Shown piece by piece: positions 1 through 7,223 of a stretch of DNA of 44,650 bases. The stretch spans positions 1 through 44,650 of the forward strand of contig OMYN01000013.1 in the NCBI GenBank assembly GCA_900315265.1. Direction: 5' to 3'. The first letter of the stretch is position 1, and each line of letters opens with the position of its first letter. Position numbers and translations under genes: made by a program. The stretch comes from an uncultured Eubacteriales bacterium. Its GTDB lineage: Bacteria > Bacillota > Clostridia > Lachnospirales > Bianqueaceae. Below the pieces are notes generated by a model that worked only from the letters and a program-made list of their open reading frames with translations, had not been told where the DNA came from and did not search any database.

Positions 1-95
1 TTCAGAAGTGTGTGCCATAAGGGCATATAGCTGATGTGTCTCATAGATATCTCCACTTTCCGGAAAGCAAACCTCTTTTCAACACCGTCATCATA

Positions 96-425
96 TCACA
101 AATCTTGCGATTTAGCAAGTTCTCCTTGTTGAATTTTGCCGATGGTGCCATGCTTTTTCGCATACTCGCTGGCCGCCTTCCTCCTGGCCTCGCTATACGG
201 TGCAATCAGACGGATCGAGACACGTGATTTCTGGATGGTATAAGACACGCTGCCCAATTCCTTGTTCTCTTCCTTCAGTTTGCAGAGATCCGGGTGCTGA
301 GCCGCAAATTTGTGCAGCCTGTTCATCAGATCGGTATTGAATGTGTAGATATCCCAGGTGTCATCACCTTCGGATGTCAGCAGGATGGTTTCTCTTTCGT
401 ACTTGTTAAGGCGCTGCTTTGCCAT
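96..425 (-). CDS. Conserved mobile-element protein, function unknown (109 aa)
   Basis: The start is taken at the ATG at 425, which has GGGAG upstream. An in-frame ORF runs further up to 536, but that part has no ribosome site. The protein begins MAKQRLNKYERETIL and is hydrophilic, with a basic C-terminus. It resembles small proteins common in clostridial conjugative elements and phages that start with a similar KFERETI motif and are sometimes labelled 'molecular chaperone' without good support. I know no biochemical role. It is the last gene of the recombinase module in this window, on the same strand as and downstream of the CD1845-like gene, with a gap of 107 bases that holds nothing I recognise. 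Confidence 0.65.
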   Translation of the reverse strand: MAKQRLNKYERETILLTSEGDDTWDIYTFNTDLMNRLHKFAAQHPDLCKLKEENKELGSVSYTIQKSRVSIRLIAPYSEARRKAASEYAKKHGTIGKIQQGELAKSQDL

Positions 426-532
426 TTTGATTTCTCCCTTCATTTTTACAAGTGAAAAGCCGTCCTTCTGCATTAGAGGGGCGGCTTTGGCATTCTGTAT
501 CGATGGACACAGTTCATATTCAGTTTTGTGGT

Positions 533-832
533 TCAAGACCTGATAAAATCAGATAATCCTTCCCGAAACACGGCAATTATCGCGGTGATGCCCTGGCCGA
601 TAACCGGGATCATAAAGGCGGTGATTCCAGCCAAGACGGCTCTCAGTGCTTCCTGACATGTTGCCACTCCGAAGATAAGCGATAGGACCGCAACCAGCAG
701 GAAGAGTCCTACCAGTAGATAGAAGATAATCGATGAGAAGCTGATCAGAAGGATGAATAGCCACTGTATGACCGTCACGATCAGCATGACCGGGAAGGCC
801 AGTATCTTTCCTATGATTCTAAGCAGACGCAT
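533..832 (-). CDS. CD1845-family small membrane protein (99 aa)
   Basis: The protein starts MRLLRIIGK at 832 and overlaps the 3' end of the recombinase gene by 14 bases, so translation is probably coupled. Two or three hydrophobic stretches cover most of the chain (about residues 8-55 and 65-90), and it ends in an amphipathic segment finishing DFIRS. Order, size and ending match the CD1845 family found in Tn916/CTn-like elements of Firmicutes. The function is unknown; it is presumed to sit in the membrane. An alternative upstream start at 895 lies inside the recombinase gene and is less likely. Confidence 0.7.
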   Translation of the reverse strand: MRLLRIIGKILAFPVMLIVTVIQWLFILLISFSSIIFYLLVGLFLLVAVLSLIFGVATCQEALRAVLAGITAFMIPVIGQGITAIIAVFREGLSDFIRS

Positions 833-3395
833 CGATAAGCTCCTTTCCGGCCTCTGCAGCCTGTGCTTTCGCTTTAGCGGTTGCTTCTCTTGCAAGTTCT
901 CTCTTGCGGATTCTTCTGTCTATAATCTTCTGAGCAGCGATCGGATCGGTCTTGGCCTGCTCTTTCAGATTCTCACGATATCTGCGGTTCTTGGCTGATA
1001 CGGCAGATCTCTCAGCCTCTACTTTCGCAGCAGCTTCCGGATCGCAATCAGCACGAGCCTTGAGGTCATCCATTATGCCTTTCTGTCTGGCATATTCTTT
1101 CTTGTATCTCTCTGCCAGTTGGGCATCACGCTCGGCTGCATATTCAGGATCAACGGCAGCCCTGGCTCGTTTCGCAGCATTGTAACGGTTGGCGTTTTCT
1201 CTTTCCCTGGCTCTCATGGCTTCGTACTTGGCTGCTGCTTCTGGGTCAGTCTTTGCCTGCTCCTTCAAGGCTGCACGTCTTTCTTTGACTATCTCGCTTC
1301 GCTTCCTGGCTTTCTCAGCCTGCTGTGCAGCATATTCGGGATCAAATGCAAGTCTGGCTTCACGCTGTGCCTTTGCTTTCTGATTCTTGATGGCTGCCTT
1401 CTCTCTGCGGTCCTTAAGAACCTCAGCAGCCTCCGGATCAGTTTTTGCAAGCTCTTCAAGTTCGGCAATCTTGATCCTTCGGAGATAGGCCAGCTTCTCA
1501 CGTGCTGCCTTTCTGGCTGCCTTTTCGGCCTGCTCTGCCTGATATGCAGGATCGGCTTCCTGTTTTGCCTTATAAGCTTCTCGGTATTTCTTGCCGTTCT
1601 CACGCCGCTTTTCCAGATATGCTTCATATTCGGCGGCTGCTTCCGGATCGGTCTTCGCCGCTTCTTTCAATGCAGCGATCTTTTCCTTGCTGCGTTCAGA
1701 AGTGCGCTTCTGTTTGGCCTTCTTCTTTGCGGTCTTCTCAGCCTCATGCCTGGCAGCAAGTTCTTCTTCACTCACCTCCGGGATGGGAGGAAGATAGTTG
1801 CCGATGAAGTTGAAATAGATATCGATCTGCTGGCGGCGTTCGAAGCCGTGCGCGCCGTTCGGAGCATGGACAACGATCTTATCGATGAATTCATAGAGCA
1901 TCTGATCAGTCAGCTCCGTGATGTTCTGATACTTCCTTACAAGAGCTATAAAACGGTTGATGTCGGCCTTCCTTGGGGCAGCTTCTTCCTGTTTGCTTTC
2001 AAGTTCAGAAATACGGCTCTCGAGCTGAGATTCTTCCTCGTCATACTGTCTTATGAGCTTCTGTACCTGACGCTCCGGCATGGAACCGCTGATCTGGCTC
2101 TCATAGAGACCTTTGATCAGAGTATCGATCTCCGTGATGCGCTTCCTGGCTGCATTCAGCTCGGCCTGCTCGTCCGTAGAGTTCTTCGCCTGCTTCATTT
2201 CCCATTGAGTCATCAGCTGATTGATGAAAGCGTCTTCGTCTTCCAGGACATATTGGGAAACAGCCTGGACTGCTTTCAGAAGAGCGGCTTCAAGCTGCTT
2301 GATGCTGACGTAATGGGAATGACAGCCGTTTCGGACGTTGCGGTACTTACCGCACTGGAAGCCTCCGGACAAGGGATCCCATGCTCCGTCCTTATAGTTC
2401 TGAGCATGATATCCCATTCTTGAACCGCAGTCCGCACAGAAGGCCATACCGGACAGTCTGTGATAGGTCGATCCGAAGTGCATTTTCTTCGGGGCACGTT
2501 TCCTCAGCTTGTTGGCTCGATCCCAGGTGTCCTGATCTACGATCGGTTCATGCGTATCAGGGAAGAAGAGCAGCTCGTCTTCGGTGGCTTTCCTGCGCTT
2601 CTTTGATTTGAAGCTGTCACGAACGGTCTTTCCCAGGACCGTGTGGCCCAGATATTCCTTGCGGTCAAGGATATAGGCTATTGCGGAATTGGACCAGTAA
2701 TAAGGATCGGTATAACGATGGTTACGGGATACCATTCCTTCTTTTTGCTCCCAATAGGCCGACGGGATCAGGACCTTCTCTGCCTGCAGTGTTTCACCGA
2801 TCGTCCTGAGCGGCATTCCGTCAGCGGCCATAGCAAAGATACGCTTCACGACTTCGGCAGCCTCCGGATCGACCAGGAGCGATTTGTCTTTGGCCATCTT
2901 GTAGCCGTAGGGGATCGCTCCGCTGCATCGGATGCCATGCTCCATTCGGTTGCGGAAGATGGCCTTGATCTTCTTGCTAGTATCCCTGGCGTACCACTCG
3001 TTCATGATGTTCAGGAACGGAGTGAACTCGTTCTCAGCCGGACTGTCGCTGTCCACATTGTTGTTGACGGCGATAAACCTCACGCCTTTTTCCGGAAAGA
3101 GGATCTCGGTGTAGAAACCGACCTGGAGATAATTCCTGCCGATTCTTGACATGTCCTTGATGAGTATCGTTCCCACGTTACCGGCATTGACCTCTTCCAG
3201 AAGGGCGGTGAAGCCTGGGCGGTTAAAGTTGGTTCCGGTATAGCCGTCATCTGTGAAGTGACGGATGTTCCGGAAGCCTTTGGCTCGGGCGTAGTCTTCC
3301 AGGTACTTTTTCTGATTGGTAATGGAATTCGACTCGCCTTGCTGCTCATCGTCTCTTGAAAGACGTTCATAGAGCGCTGTGATCTTTTCTTTCAT
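819..3395 (-). CDS. Large serine recombinase (TnpX/Tn4451 type) with a repeat-containing C-terminal tail
   Basis: Site-specific recombinase that would excise and integrate the element by serine attack on DNA. The resolvase domain comes first (residues 1-150) with catalytic Ser13 in YERLSRDD and the later motif IKDMSRIGRN. A recombinase domain follows (about 170-290), then a zinc ribbon (FCADCG near 318, paired with the GC-H cysteine/histidine group near 350), a coiled coil, and a DUF4368-type end with IDIYFNFIG near residue 527. Relatives normally stop near residue 550. This protein continues for about 320 residues of Ala/Lys/Glu/Arg-rich helix with eight DPxxA motifs, mostly 32 residues apart. 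The start at 3395 has AGGAGG upstream. The catalytic part looks intact. Confidence 0.93.
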   Translation of the reverse strand: MKEKITALYERLSRDDEQQGESNSITNQKKYLEDYARAKGFRNIRHFTDDGYTGTNFNRPGFTALLEEVNAGNVGTILIKDMSRIGRNYLQVGFYTEILFPEKGVRFIAVNNNVDSDSPAENEFTPFLNIMNEWYARDTSKKIKAIFRNRMEHGIRCSGAIPYGYKMAKDKSLLVDPEAAEVVKRIFAMAADGMPLRTIGETLQAEKVLIPSAYWEQKEGMVSRNHRYTDPYYWSNSAIAYILDRKEYLGHTVLGKTVRDSFKSKKRRKATEDELLFFPDTHEPIVDQDTWDRANKLRKRAPKKMHFGSTYHRLSGMAFCADCGSRMGYHAQNYKDGAWDPLSGGFQCGKYRNVRNGCHSHYVSIKQLEAALLKAVQAVSQYVLEDEDAFINQLMTQWEMKQAKNSTDEQAELNAARKRITEIDTLIKGLYESQISGSMPERQVQKLIRQYDEEESQLESRISELESKQEEAAPRKADINRFIALVRKYQNITELTDQMLYEFIDKIVVHAPNGAHGFERRQQIDIYFNFIGNYLPPIPEVSEEELAARHEAEKTAKKKAKQKRTSERSKEKIAALKEAAKTDPEAAAEYEAYLEKRRENGKKYREAYKAKQEADPAYQAEQAEKAARKAAREKLAYLRRIKIAELEELAKTDPEAAEVLKDRREKAAIKNQKAKAQREARLAFDPEYAAQQAEKARKRSEIVKERRAALKEQAKTDPEAAAKYEAMRARERENANRYNAAKRARAAVDPEYAAERDAQLAERYKKEYARQKGIMDDLKARADCDPEAAAKVEAERSAVSAKNRRYRENLKEQAKTDPIAAQKIIDRRIRKRELAREATAKAKAQAAEAGKELIDASA
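930..1660 (-). repeat. In-frame repeat array in the recombinase tail (32-residue period)
   Basis: Inside the recombinase gene the motif DP[E/A/I][A/Y][A/Q] occurs eight times. Counted from motif to motif the spacings are 32, 37, 32, 32, 32, 36 and 32 residues. A KTDPEAA form tends to alternate with a DPEYAA form, suggesting a 64-residue higher-order unit. At DNA level the units share runs encoding AKTDPEAA. Predicted structure is long charged helix. This is read directly from the translation. Confidence 0.85.
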
Positions 3396-3428
3396 AGTGG
3401 CTTTGCCTCCTTTCTCTCAGTATGTAAA

Positions 3429-3471
3429 AATGCCCGGAATCCTTATAGATCAAGGGTTTCTGGACATTTTG
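3429..3471. promoter_or_regulatory. Imperfect inverted repeat upstream of the recombinase gene
   Basis: Arms near 3430-3446 (AAATGCCCGGAATCCTT) and 3453-3471 are complementary with a few mismatches and bulges. The repeat sits about 35-75 bases upstream of the recombinase start, between it and the truncated virD4. It could be a terminator or operator for the recombinase, or part of the recombination region. The sequence alone does not decide. Confidence 0.4.
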
Positions 3472-3526
3472 ATCGATGCCGTATCTGTGCGAAACCTTAG
3501 TTCATAAAGACCTCGCAGATATTATC

Positions 3527-4078
3527 CTAAAAAACGGCTATTTTTGGATCCGTGACAACAAAGCTTGTCGGATATTTTTTTGAATAGTATTGCATCAAAT
3601 TTGGCTTCATAAAAAAGCGAGTCTTGCCGGACCCGGATCCGCCGATGACAAGGATGTTCTTGTTCCTGGCATACTTGGGATTTTTCGGCCGGCTGCTCAT
3701 GGTCAGCCGCTCTGTCTCAGTTAAAATGATATTGTTCTCCGGATCATCATCCATATACGGTCTGATATCGGCAGCCGTTCCCCATCTGGCAGAACCGTAT
3801 TCCAAGCCCTGCCGGAATTTTCTGCTGTTTTTACTCCGGTAATAGACGACAGTCTTCAGAATCAGCGCTGCCGCAGCACCCGTAAGAATGTCTTTCCAGC
3901 AGAAGCTCGGCAGTGGATTTATAAATGCTGCACCAAAGTACACAAAGGTGTTTACTATTCTGTAGGCAGCCAGATCACCCGGCACCATTCGGTACAGCCT
4001 TCCGATCTTATCAGCCAGATACCAGAGAATCACATACGGAATATTGAGGAGGATGAGCCTCTTTACATCCGGTTTCAA
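3527..4078 (-). pseudogene. virD4: VirD4/TraG type IV coupling protein, 3'-truncated
   Basis: N-terminal third of a conjugative coupling ATPase, the membrane pump that passes DNA to the type IV secretion channel. There are membrane segments near residues 8-25, 45-60 and 65-80, then the family motif GLEYGSARWGT and a Walker A motif GGSGSGKTRF near residue 147. The chain stops at residue 183, just after VVTDPK, where relatives continue to roughly 580-600 residues with Walker B and the all-alpha domain. The last residues (IAVF) do not follow the family. The start ATG overlaps the pcfB stop (ATGA). The recombinase gene lies beyond the break, so the 3' part was lost by deletion or insertion. It cannot function as an ATPase. 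Confidence 0.85.
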
Positions 4079-4440
4079 CGCTCCTTCGCCCTGTCTTTCT
4101 GTCTGACTTTCTCCCGGTCCAAACGTCTTGCCTTCTCCTGAGACTTGAAAAGGAGCCTGCGGATCGAAGGTTTCTTCGTCTTTGCAATGGATTTGCCTGC
4201 GTATTCCTGAAAGGCTGCTTTCATCACATCGATATTGATCAGCTGCGTATTCTGCTGCATGAGCTTCCCTACGGTCTGTTTCCCGTAACTGGTCCCGCTC
4301 TCTGCATGGGCGGGTATTTTCTCCATTGAATTCAGATACTTCCGGATCGTCGCCTGCAATGCCCTTGTGGTCAGCTTTGTTCCCTCAATGCCGACTCGAA
4401 TTGAAAGTGCGACCACTCTGCTGTTGATTTCGTCCTGCAT
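4075..4440 (-). CDS. pcfB: PcfB family protein (DUF3801)
   Basis: The opening MQDEINSRVVALSIRVG and the following LTTRALQATIRKYL are the hallmark of the PcfB/DUF3801 family, found next to the coupling protein in Gram-positive conjugative plasmids and elements, where it helps build the relaxosome. It is 121 residues long, somewhat shorter than many relatives, and ends in a very basic tail rich in RLDREK-type residues. GGAAAGGAAG precedes the start at 4440. The stop overlaps the virD4 start by four bases. Since its partner is truncated here, the gene is probably a passenger. Confidence 0.85.
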   Translation of the reverse strand: MQDEINSRVVALSIRVGIEGTKLTTRALQATIRKYLNSMEKIPAHAESGTSYGKQTVGKLMQQNTQLINIDVMKAAFQEYAGKSIAKTKKPSIRRLLFKSQEKARRLDREKVRQKDRAKER

Positions 4441-4466
4441 GGCTTATCAGCTTCCTTTCCTGCTGC

Positions 4467-5196
4467 TCATTGCGTCCCTCCATATAAATCGAGATTGACC
4501 CGGGCCGTATAGTAATTGCTAATGGTAAGCGGCACATTGTAAAGCGTCGTCAGCAGATACTGCCGGATATTCCGGACTTTTGTCGTGTTTTCATGCATAC
4601 AGTCCTGTACAAATCGGATATGCTCACTGTTAAGTTTCAGCAGCTGAGATTTCACTACGGAAGCGGGCTTATCATCCCCGCCGATCCGAAGGAACGGTTT
4701 TCTGGAACAGACAGCATCCAGCATGATCTCGACGGATCTCATCGATGTCCTCGTGGTACGGATTGCCGCTGATCAGGATGTCATATTCGATATTTTCCTT
4801 GATTAGATCCCGATAGGATTCCCGTTCCTTTCGCATCTCTTCAGCCGTAATCTCCGCATCCCGAATATCGGAACACGGCGAACGTGGCTTCTCGTAAATG
4901 ACATATTCTGTCTGCCCCATCTGACCGCGTTCTCCCCTGAGCTGATGCCTGGTAAGATACCCGGCATTCTCCAGTTCTTTTAAGCCGGACGTAATTCCTG
5001 CTTTCCCTTCCCTGCAGATCTTTGCCAGACCGCGGATACTATAGTGCCAGTCCTCTGGCAGACTCAGAATCAAGGACAGAAGTCCCTTTGCCTTCAGGGA
5101 AAGATTCTGATCACGCAAATGGACATTGGACATGACTGTATAATTTTTATTCTTCTCCACACGGAATACAGTTATTTTCTCCTCACCTCCCTTCAC
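4467..5196 (-). pseudogene. Replication-initiator-like winged helix plus DUF6017 protein, frameshifted
   Basis: Two overlapping reading frames make up one known element gene. The upstream frame (from 5196) has the winged-helix opening ITVFRVEKNKNYTVMSN and LSLKAKGLLSLILSLPEDW, then YRDLIKENIEYDIL. The downstream frame (4467-4742) supplies the DUF6017 end: VEIMLDAVCSRKPFLRIGGD, then TTKVRNIRQYLL. In intact relatives these are a single chain, so a one-base shift lies near 4730-4745; no slippery sequence is visible there. Relatives start with MTVFRVEK; here that position is ATA (5173-5175) behind a good GGAGGTGAGG site, and the GTG at 5196 overlaps that site. Both the start and the frame are therefore damaged. 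Role: replication or copy control of the element. Confidence 0.8.
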
Positions 5197-5207
5197 CGCA
5201 TTGGATA

Positions 5208-5480
5208 TCAGCTGCCGATCTCTACATGACGATCACCTCCTTTCCCGGACCATCTGGTCAGCGTCTCCTGCCGGATCTTTCGAAGACAATACCCAATGCA
5301 GGGATTCGGCTTTGCATAAGGACATCTGTCACAGGGACTTGACTCCTTTTCCGGTTTTTCCTCCTGCTCTAAGATGCAGTTATCTTCACCAAGACGGCAG
5401 CCTTTCTTCCTGCCCTGCCAGTACAGGCAGTAGATGCAGCTGTTCTCAGCGTAATCATCTGTCTTCGGTTTTCTTCCCAT
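5208..5480 (-). CDS. Small cysteine-rich mobile-element protein (90 aa)
   Basis: It has eight cysteines, arranged as CIYC, GC, NC, PCDRC, PC and GYC, which suggest one or two metal (zinc or iron-sulfur) sites. Charged Lys/Glu-rich linkers lie between them. AAGGAG precedes the ATG at 5480, and the gene overlaps the end of its upstream neighbour by 26 bases. Position just before the replication-initiator gene is typical for small hypothetical proteins of conjugative elements. I do not recognise a named family. Confidence 0.6.
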   Translation of the reverse strand: MGRKPKTDDYAENSCIYCLYWQGRKKGCRLGEDNCILEQEEKPEKESSPCDRCPYAKPNPCIGYCLRKIRQETLTRWSGKGGDRHVEIGS

Positions 5481-5607
5481 CGTCCACTCTCCTTAACGTA
5501 TCTTCCTGTACATCATCTTCCCCGCTCGCAACGACAAGTGCCGAATAACAGATGACCAGCGACAGCACTGCTGCTATCTGTACCACTCCGCAAAATGCTT
5601 CCCTCAT
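5455..5607 (-). CDS. Small one-helix membrane protein of the element (50 aa)
   Basis: The ORF can be read from further upstream, but an excellent site (AAGGAGG, 6 bases before the ATG at 5607) marks a separate gene starting MREAFCGVVQIAAVL. There is one membrane helix (about residues 6-29), then an acidic/basic tail ending KKTEDR. In the repaired frame of the upstream gene its stop TGA overlaps this ATG (ATGA), which supports this start. Function unknown. Confidence 0.6.
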   Translation of the reverse strand: MREAFCGVVQIAAVLSLVICYSALVVASGEDDVQEDTLRRVDDGKKTEDR

Positions 5608-5796
5608 AGAGCCTCCTTCCAGGCATAAAAAAGAGCGCTCATTCCGATCCCCGAAGGGAAATCCGATGCAGATCCACATAAGCAGATAATTCACTTTCCC
5701 GTCAGCAAGGTACACAGGTTTGAAAATCCATGAAAGAAAAAACGCTGCCGTCAAAGGCAGCGCGACGCTTTGCAGAAAGATCCCCGCTCTTCGCAT
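5607..5796 (-). pseudogene. DUF6050-like element membrane protein, frameshifted
   Basis: Begins MRRAGIFLQSVALPL with GAAGGAGG upstream and contains KPVYLADGKVNYLLMWICIG, then FPFG, matching small element membrane proteins of the DUF6050 type. A run of four G (plus-strand cccc at 5649-5652) throws the frame. With three G the chain would continue IGMSALFYAWKEAL and stop at a TGA overlapping the next ATG. As given, the frame runs on into the next gene. A sequencing error in the homopolymer is possible. Confidence 0.55.
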
Positions 5797-5841
5797 ACTG
5801 CCTCCTTCGCTTATGAACTTTATCCAGTTTCCGGGTTAAAG

Positions 5842-5900
5842 AAATAGGACTAAGCCAGCCAAACCCATGATTTCTCGGGCTTTTCTGATTTAGTCCTATT
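5842..5900. repeat. 11-bp perfect inverted repeat at the element/sirtuin boundary
   Basis: AATAGGACTAA (5843-5853) and TTAGTCCTATT (5889-5899) face each other with about 35 bases between. The repeat sits between the first element gene (start 5796) and the last recognisable sirtuin codon (about 5914). It may be an element end, an operator, or a hairpin in the leader of the element operon. Confidence 0.6.
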
Positions 5901-5911
5901 ATTTCACAGGC

Positions 5912-6214
5912 ATCCACGTTCGTGGTCAGGATGAAATAGTCCTTGTCCTACACAAGATCGAATAGCCTGCCGTAGGTGTCATTTGGGATCGGTACATATC
6001 GGTTGGTTCAAATATGACGGATTCACCACGCCCAGTAGGTTTCCATATCCGGAAACGTATAAAAGCCGCCGATGTACATGTCTTTGATGTGATATTTCTC
6101 AGCAAAGTCAGAGAAGTACTTGTTGAAGCGCTCCCCGGAGTAAGTGAATCCGGCTGCCGTGGAAAGTCCCGATCCCGCGCCGATGATGACAGCATCCGCC
6201 TCTGCAAATGCAGC
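5912..6214 (-). pseudogene. Class M sirtuin (SirTM) remnant
   Basis: SirTM enzymes are NAD-dependent protein ADP-ribosylating sirtuins encoded beside a macrodomain. The frame starting near 6214 reads ADAVIIGAGSGLSTAAGFTY, then SGERF and IKDMYIGGFYTF, and reaches YWAW. It then meets TGA (6023-6025), TGA (6008-6010) and TAG (5948-5950), yet the same frame goes on sensibly through NRYVPIPNDTYGRLFDLV and DKDYFILTTNVD. The first residues of the enzyme are missing, and homology ends at the element boundary near 5914, so the C-terminal half with the zinc site is gone. The gene is dead, but its frame is otherwise clean, which suggests recent decay. Confidence 0.85.
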
Positions 6215-6375
6215 CCAACATCTGGGAATTAGCCGCATTGACGATCGCATCAGCATCGAGTCTGGTGATATCGCCCTGCCGGATCCTGAGGGAAAGTCTC
6301 CGCATCCTTCTGATACTGAGGCTGATCTTCCAGCAGCAGCTCATTGACCTTTTTGATCTGATCCAGTCTCGACAT
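6210..6375 (-). pseudogene. SirTM-linked macrodomain protein, internally deleted
   Basis: An ATG at 6375, four bases after the preceding stop and with GGGAG upstream, opens MSRLDQIKKVNELLLEDQPQ, the N-terminal helix of sirtuin-linked macrodomains. After about 30 residues the frame breaks, and a second frame carries the macrodomain core QGDITRLDADAIVNAANSQM. That in turn jumps into the sirtuin frame at about 6213. Two deletions have removed most of the ADP-ribose-binding domain. Its normal role is removal of ADP-ribose from the protein modified by SirTM. Confidence 0.8.
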
Positions 6376-6379
6376 GATA

Positions 6380-7006
6380 TCACGCTCCCAGCTTTATTAC
6401 TGCCTGTACCGGGCATTCGCTGAAACAGTTGCCGCAATGAAGGCAGTGACTCTGATCGATCTTTTTTGGGCAGTCCCCGGTAATGCAATTCTGCGGGCAT
6501 ACATCCACGCACTTTCCGCAGCCGATGCACTGATCAGTCAGGATCCGGTATCCTGTATCTTTTGCCTGCGCATGGCCATAGGAAAAACTCTGACGAAAGA
6601 TCGGTTTCTGCGAAAGATCAAAGATTTCTCCGGATGCCTCATAGATCTGGAAGACCTCCAGGGCATCCCGTGAGATCTCTGTTGGATAGATCTCCACCAT
6701 ATAGGGATTATTCTCAAAGATTTCTGCCAGTCTTTCTTTACCGATATTTCGGACTTTGCCCTGCAGATTTACCGACACAGAAGACATAGTATCTTCGCCC
6801 TTAAGTCCCGTCACAGCCACAACGCCGCGGTCCATAAGCCGCTGATAAAAAGCTTTTCCTCTGGCCGTCAGAAAATACAGTCCGTTTTCATCAGAGAGCA
6901 TCATGTCGATCACGCATGTGACCGGAAGGCCTTTTTCATCCACTGTCGCCATGATCGTGGAGTGGATATCTTTCTGCAGGAAATGTAAGATCTGTTCTGT
7001 CGTCAT
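6380..7006 (-). CDS. FMN-binding split-barrel (pyridoxamine oxidase-like) protein fused to a 2[4Fe-4S] ferredoxin
   Basis: 208 residues from the ATG at 7006, which follows GGGAGG. The N-terminal half (1-130) is a PNPOx-like FMN-binding barrel, with MATVDEKGLPVTCVIDMM and VVAVTGLKG. The C-terminal 55 residues carry two classic clusters, CIGCGKCVDVCP and CLHCGNCFSECP. It probably moves electrons between flavin and iron-sulfur centres; the substrate is unknown. It is intact while both neighbours in the same operon are wrecked. A longer start at 7126 would run back through the remnant gene upstream and is unlikely. It is probably controlled by the Rrf2 protein encoded upstream. Confidence 0.85.
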   Translation of the reverse strand: MTTEQILHFLQKDIHSTIMATVDEKGLPVTCVIDMMLSDENGLYFLTARGKAFYQRLMDRGVVAVTGLKGEDTMSSVSVNLQGKVRNIGKERLAEIFENNPYMVEIYPTEISRDALEVFQIYEASGEIFDLSQKPIFRQSFSYGHAQAKDTGYRILTDQCIGCGKCVDVCPQNCITGDCPKKIDQSHCLHCGNCFSECPVQAVIKLGA

Positions 7007-7037
7007 AATTGCTGCCTCCCTGTCACTGCTATTGAAA

Positions 7038-7139
7038 TCAGGCCTGGACTGCTTCCTGCGCAGCCCGGGCTCCACTATGGTTCCGGTTTCCAATAAGTTT
7101 TCCTGCTTTTCCGTTTGCTGCAACAACTGTGATCTTCAT
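7038..7139 (-). pseudogene. NAD(P)H-binding (NmrA/SDR-like) protein, collapsed to about 33 codons
   Basis: GGGAGG precedes an ATG at 7139 that opens MKITVVAANGKAGKLI, the Rossmann start of small NAD(P)H-binding proteins of roughly 200 residues. After LIGNRN the chain soon reads ARAAQEAVQA and stops at 7038. The start and perhaps the last residues survive while nearly all the middle is gone, so this is an internal deletion. It is the first gene of the Rrf2-controlled operon. Confidence 0.65.
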
Positions 7140-7193
7140 GATGAGTACCTCCCTGTTTTTGAATAAGATATTGGACTTGCTTTACCCTTTGTT

Positions 7194-7210
7194 GTAACCT
7201 TATTGCTTAC
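7194..7210. promoter_or_regulatory. Operator site 1, GTAA-N9-TTAC
   Basis: A 17-bp dyad (GTAACCTTATTGCTTAC), with T and A flanking to give TGTAA-N9-TTACA. It lies downstream of the -10 of the promoter for the remnant/ferredoxin operon, a repressor position. Same form as the sites at 7244 and 7835. Confidence 0.7.
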
Positions 7211-7223
7211 ATATGATGGCGCT

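Noticed and set aside
1119..2423. Plus-strand open frame of 434 codons opposite the recombinase
   Set aside because: The product is a Leu/Phe/Cys-rich shadow of the repetitive Ala/Lys/Glu tail and has no initiation signals.
819..3395. The repeat array in the recombinase as a CRISPR or DNA satellite
   Set aside because: The periodicity is at protein level within one open frame, units differ in DNA sequence, and there are no spacers.
6008..6025. TGA read as tryptophan (alternative code) in the SirTM frame
   Set aside because: Other genes in the window end with TGA in tight operons (gltB2, first ABC subunit, PNPOx-ferredoxin), and a TAG also interrupts SirTM, so these are nonsense mutations.
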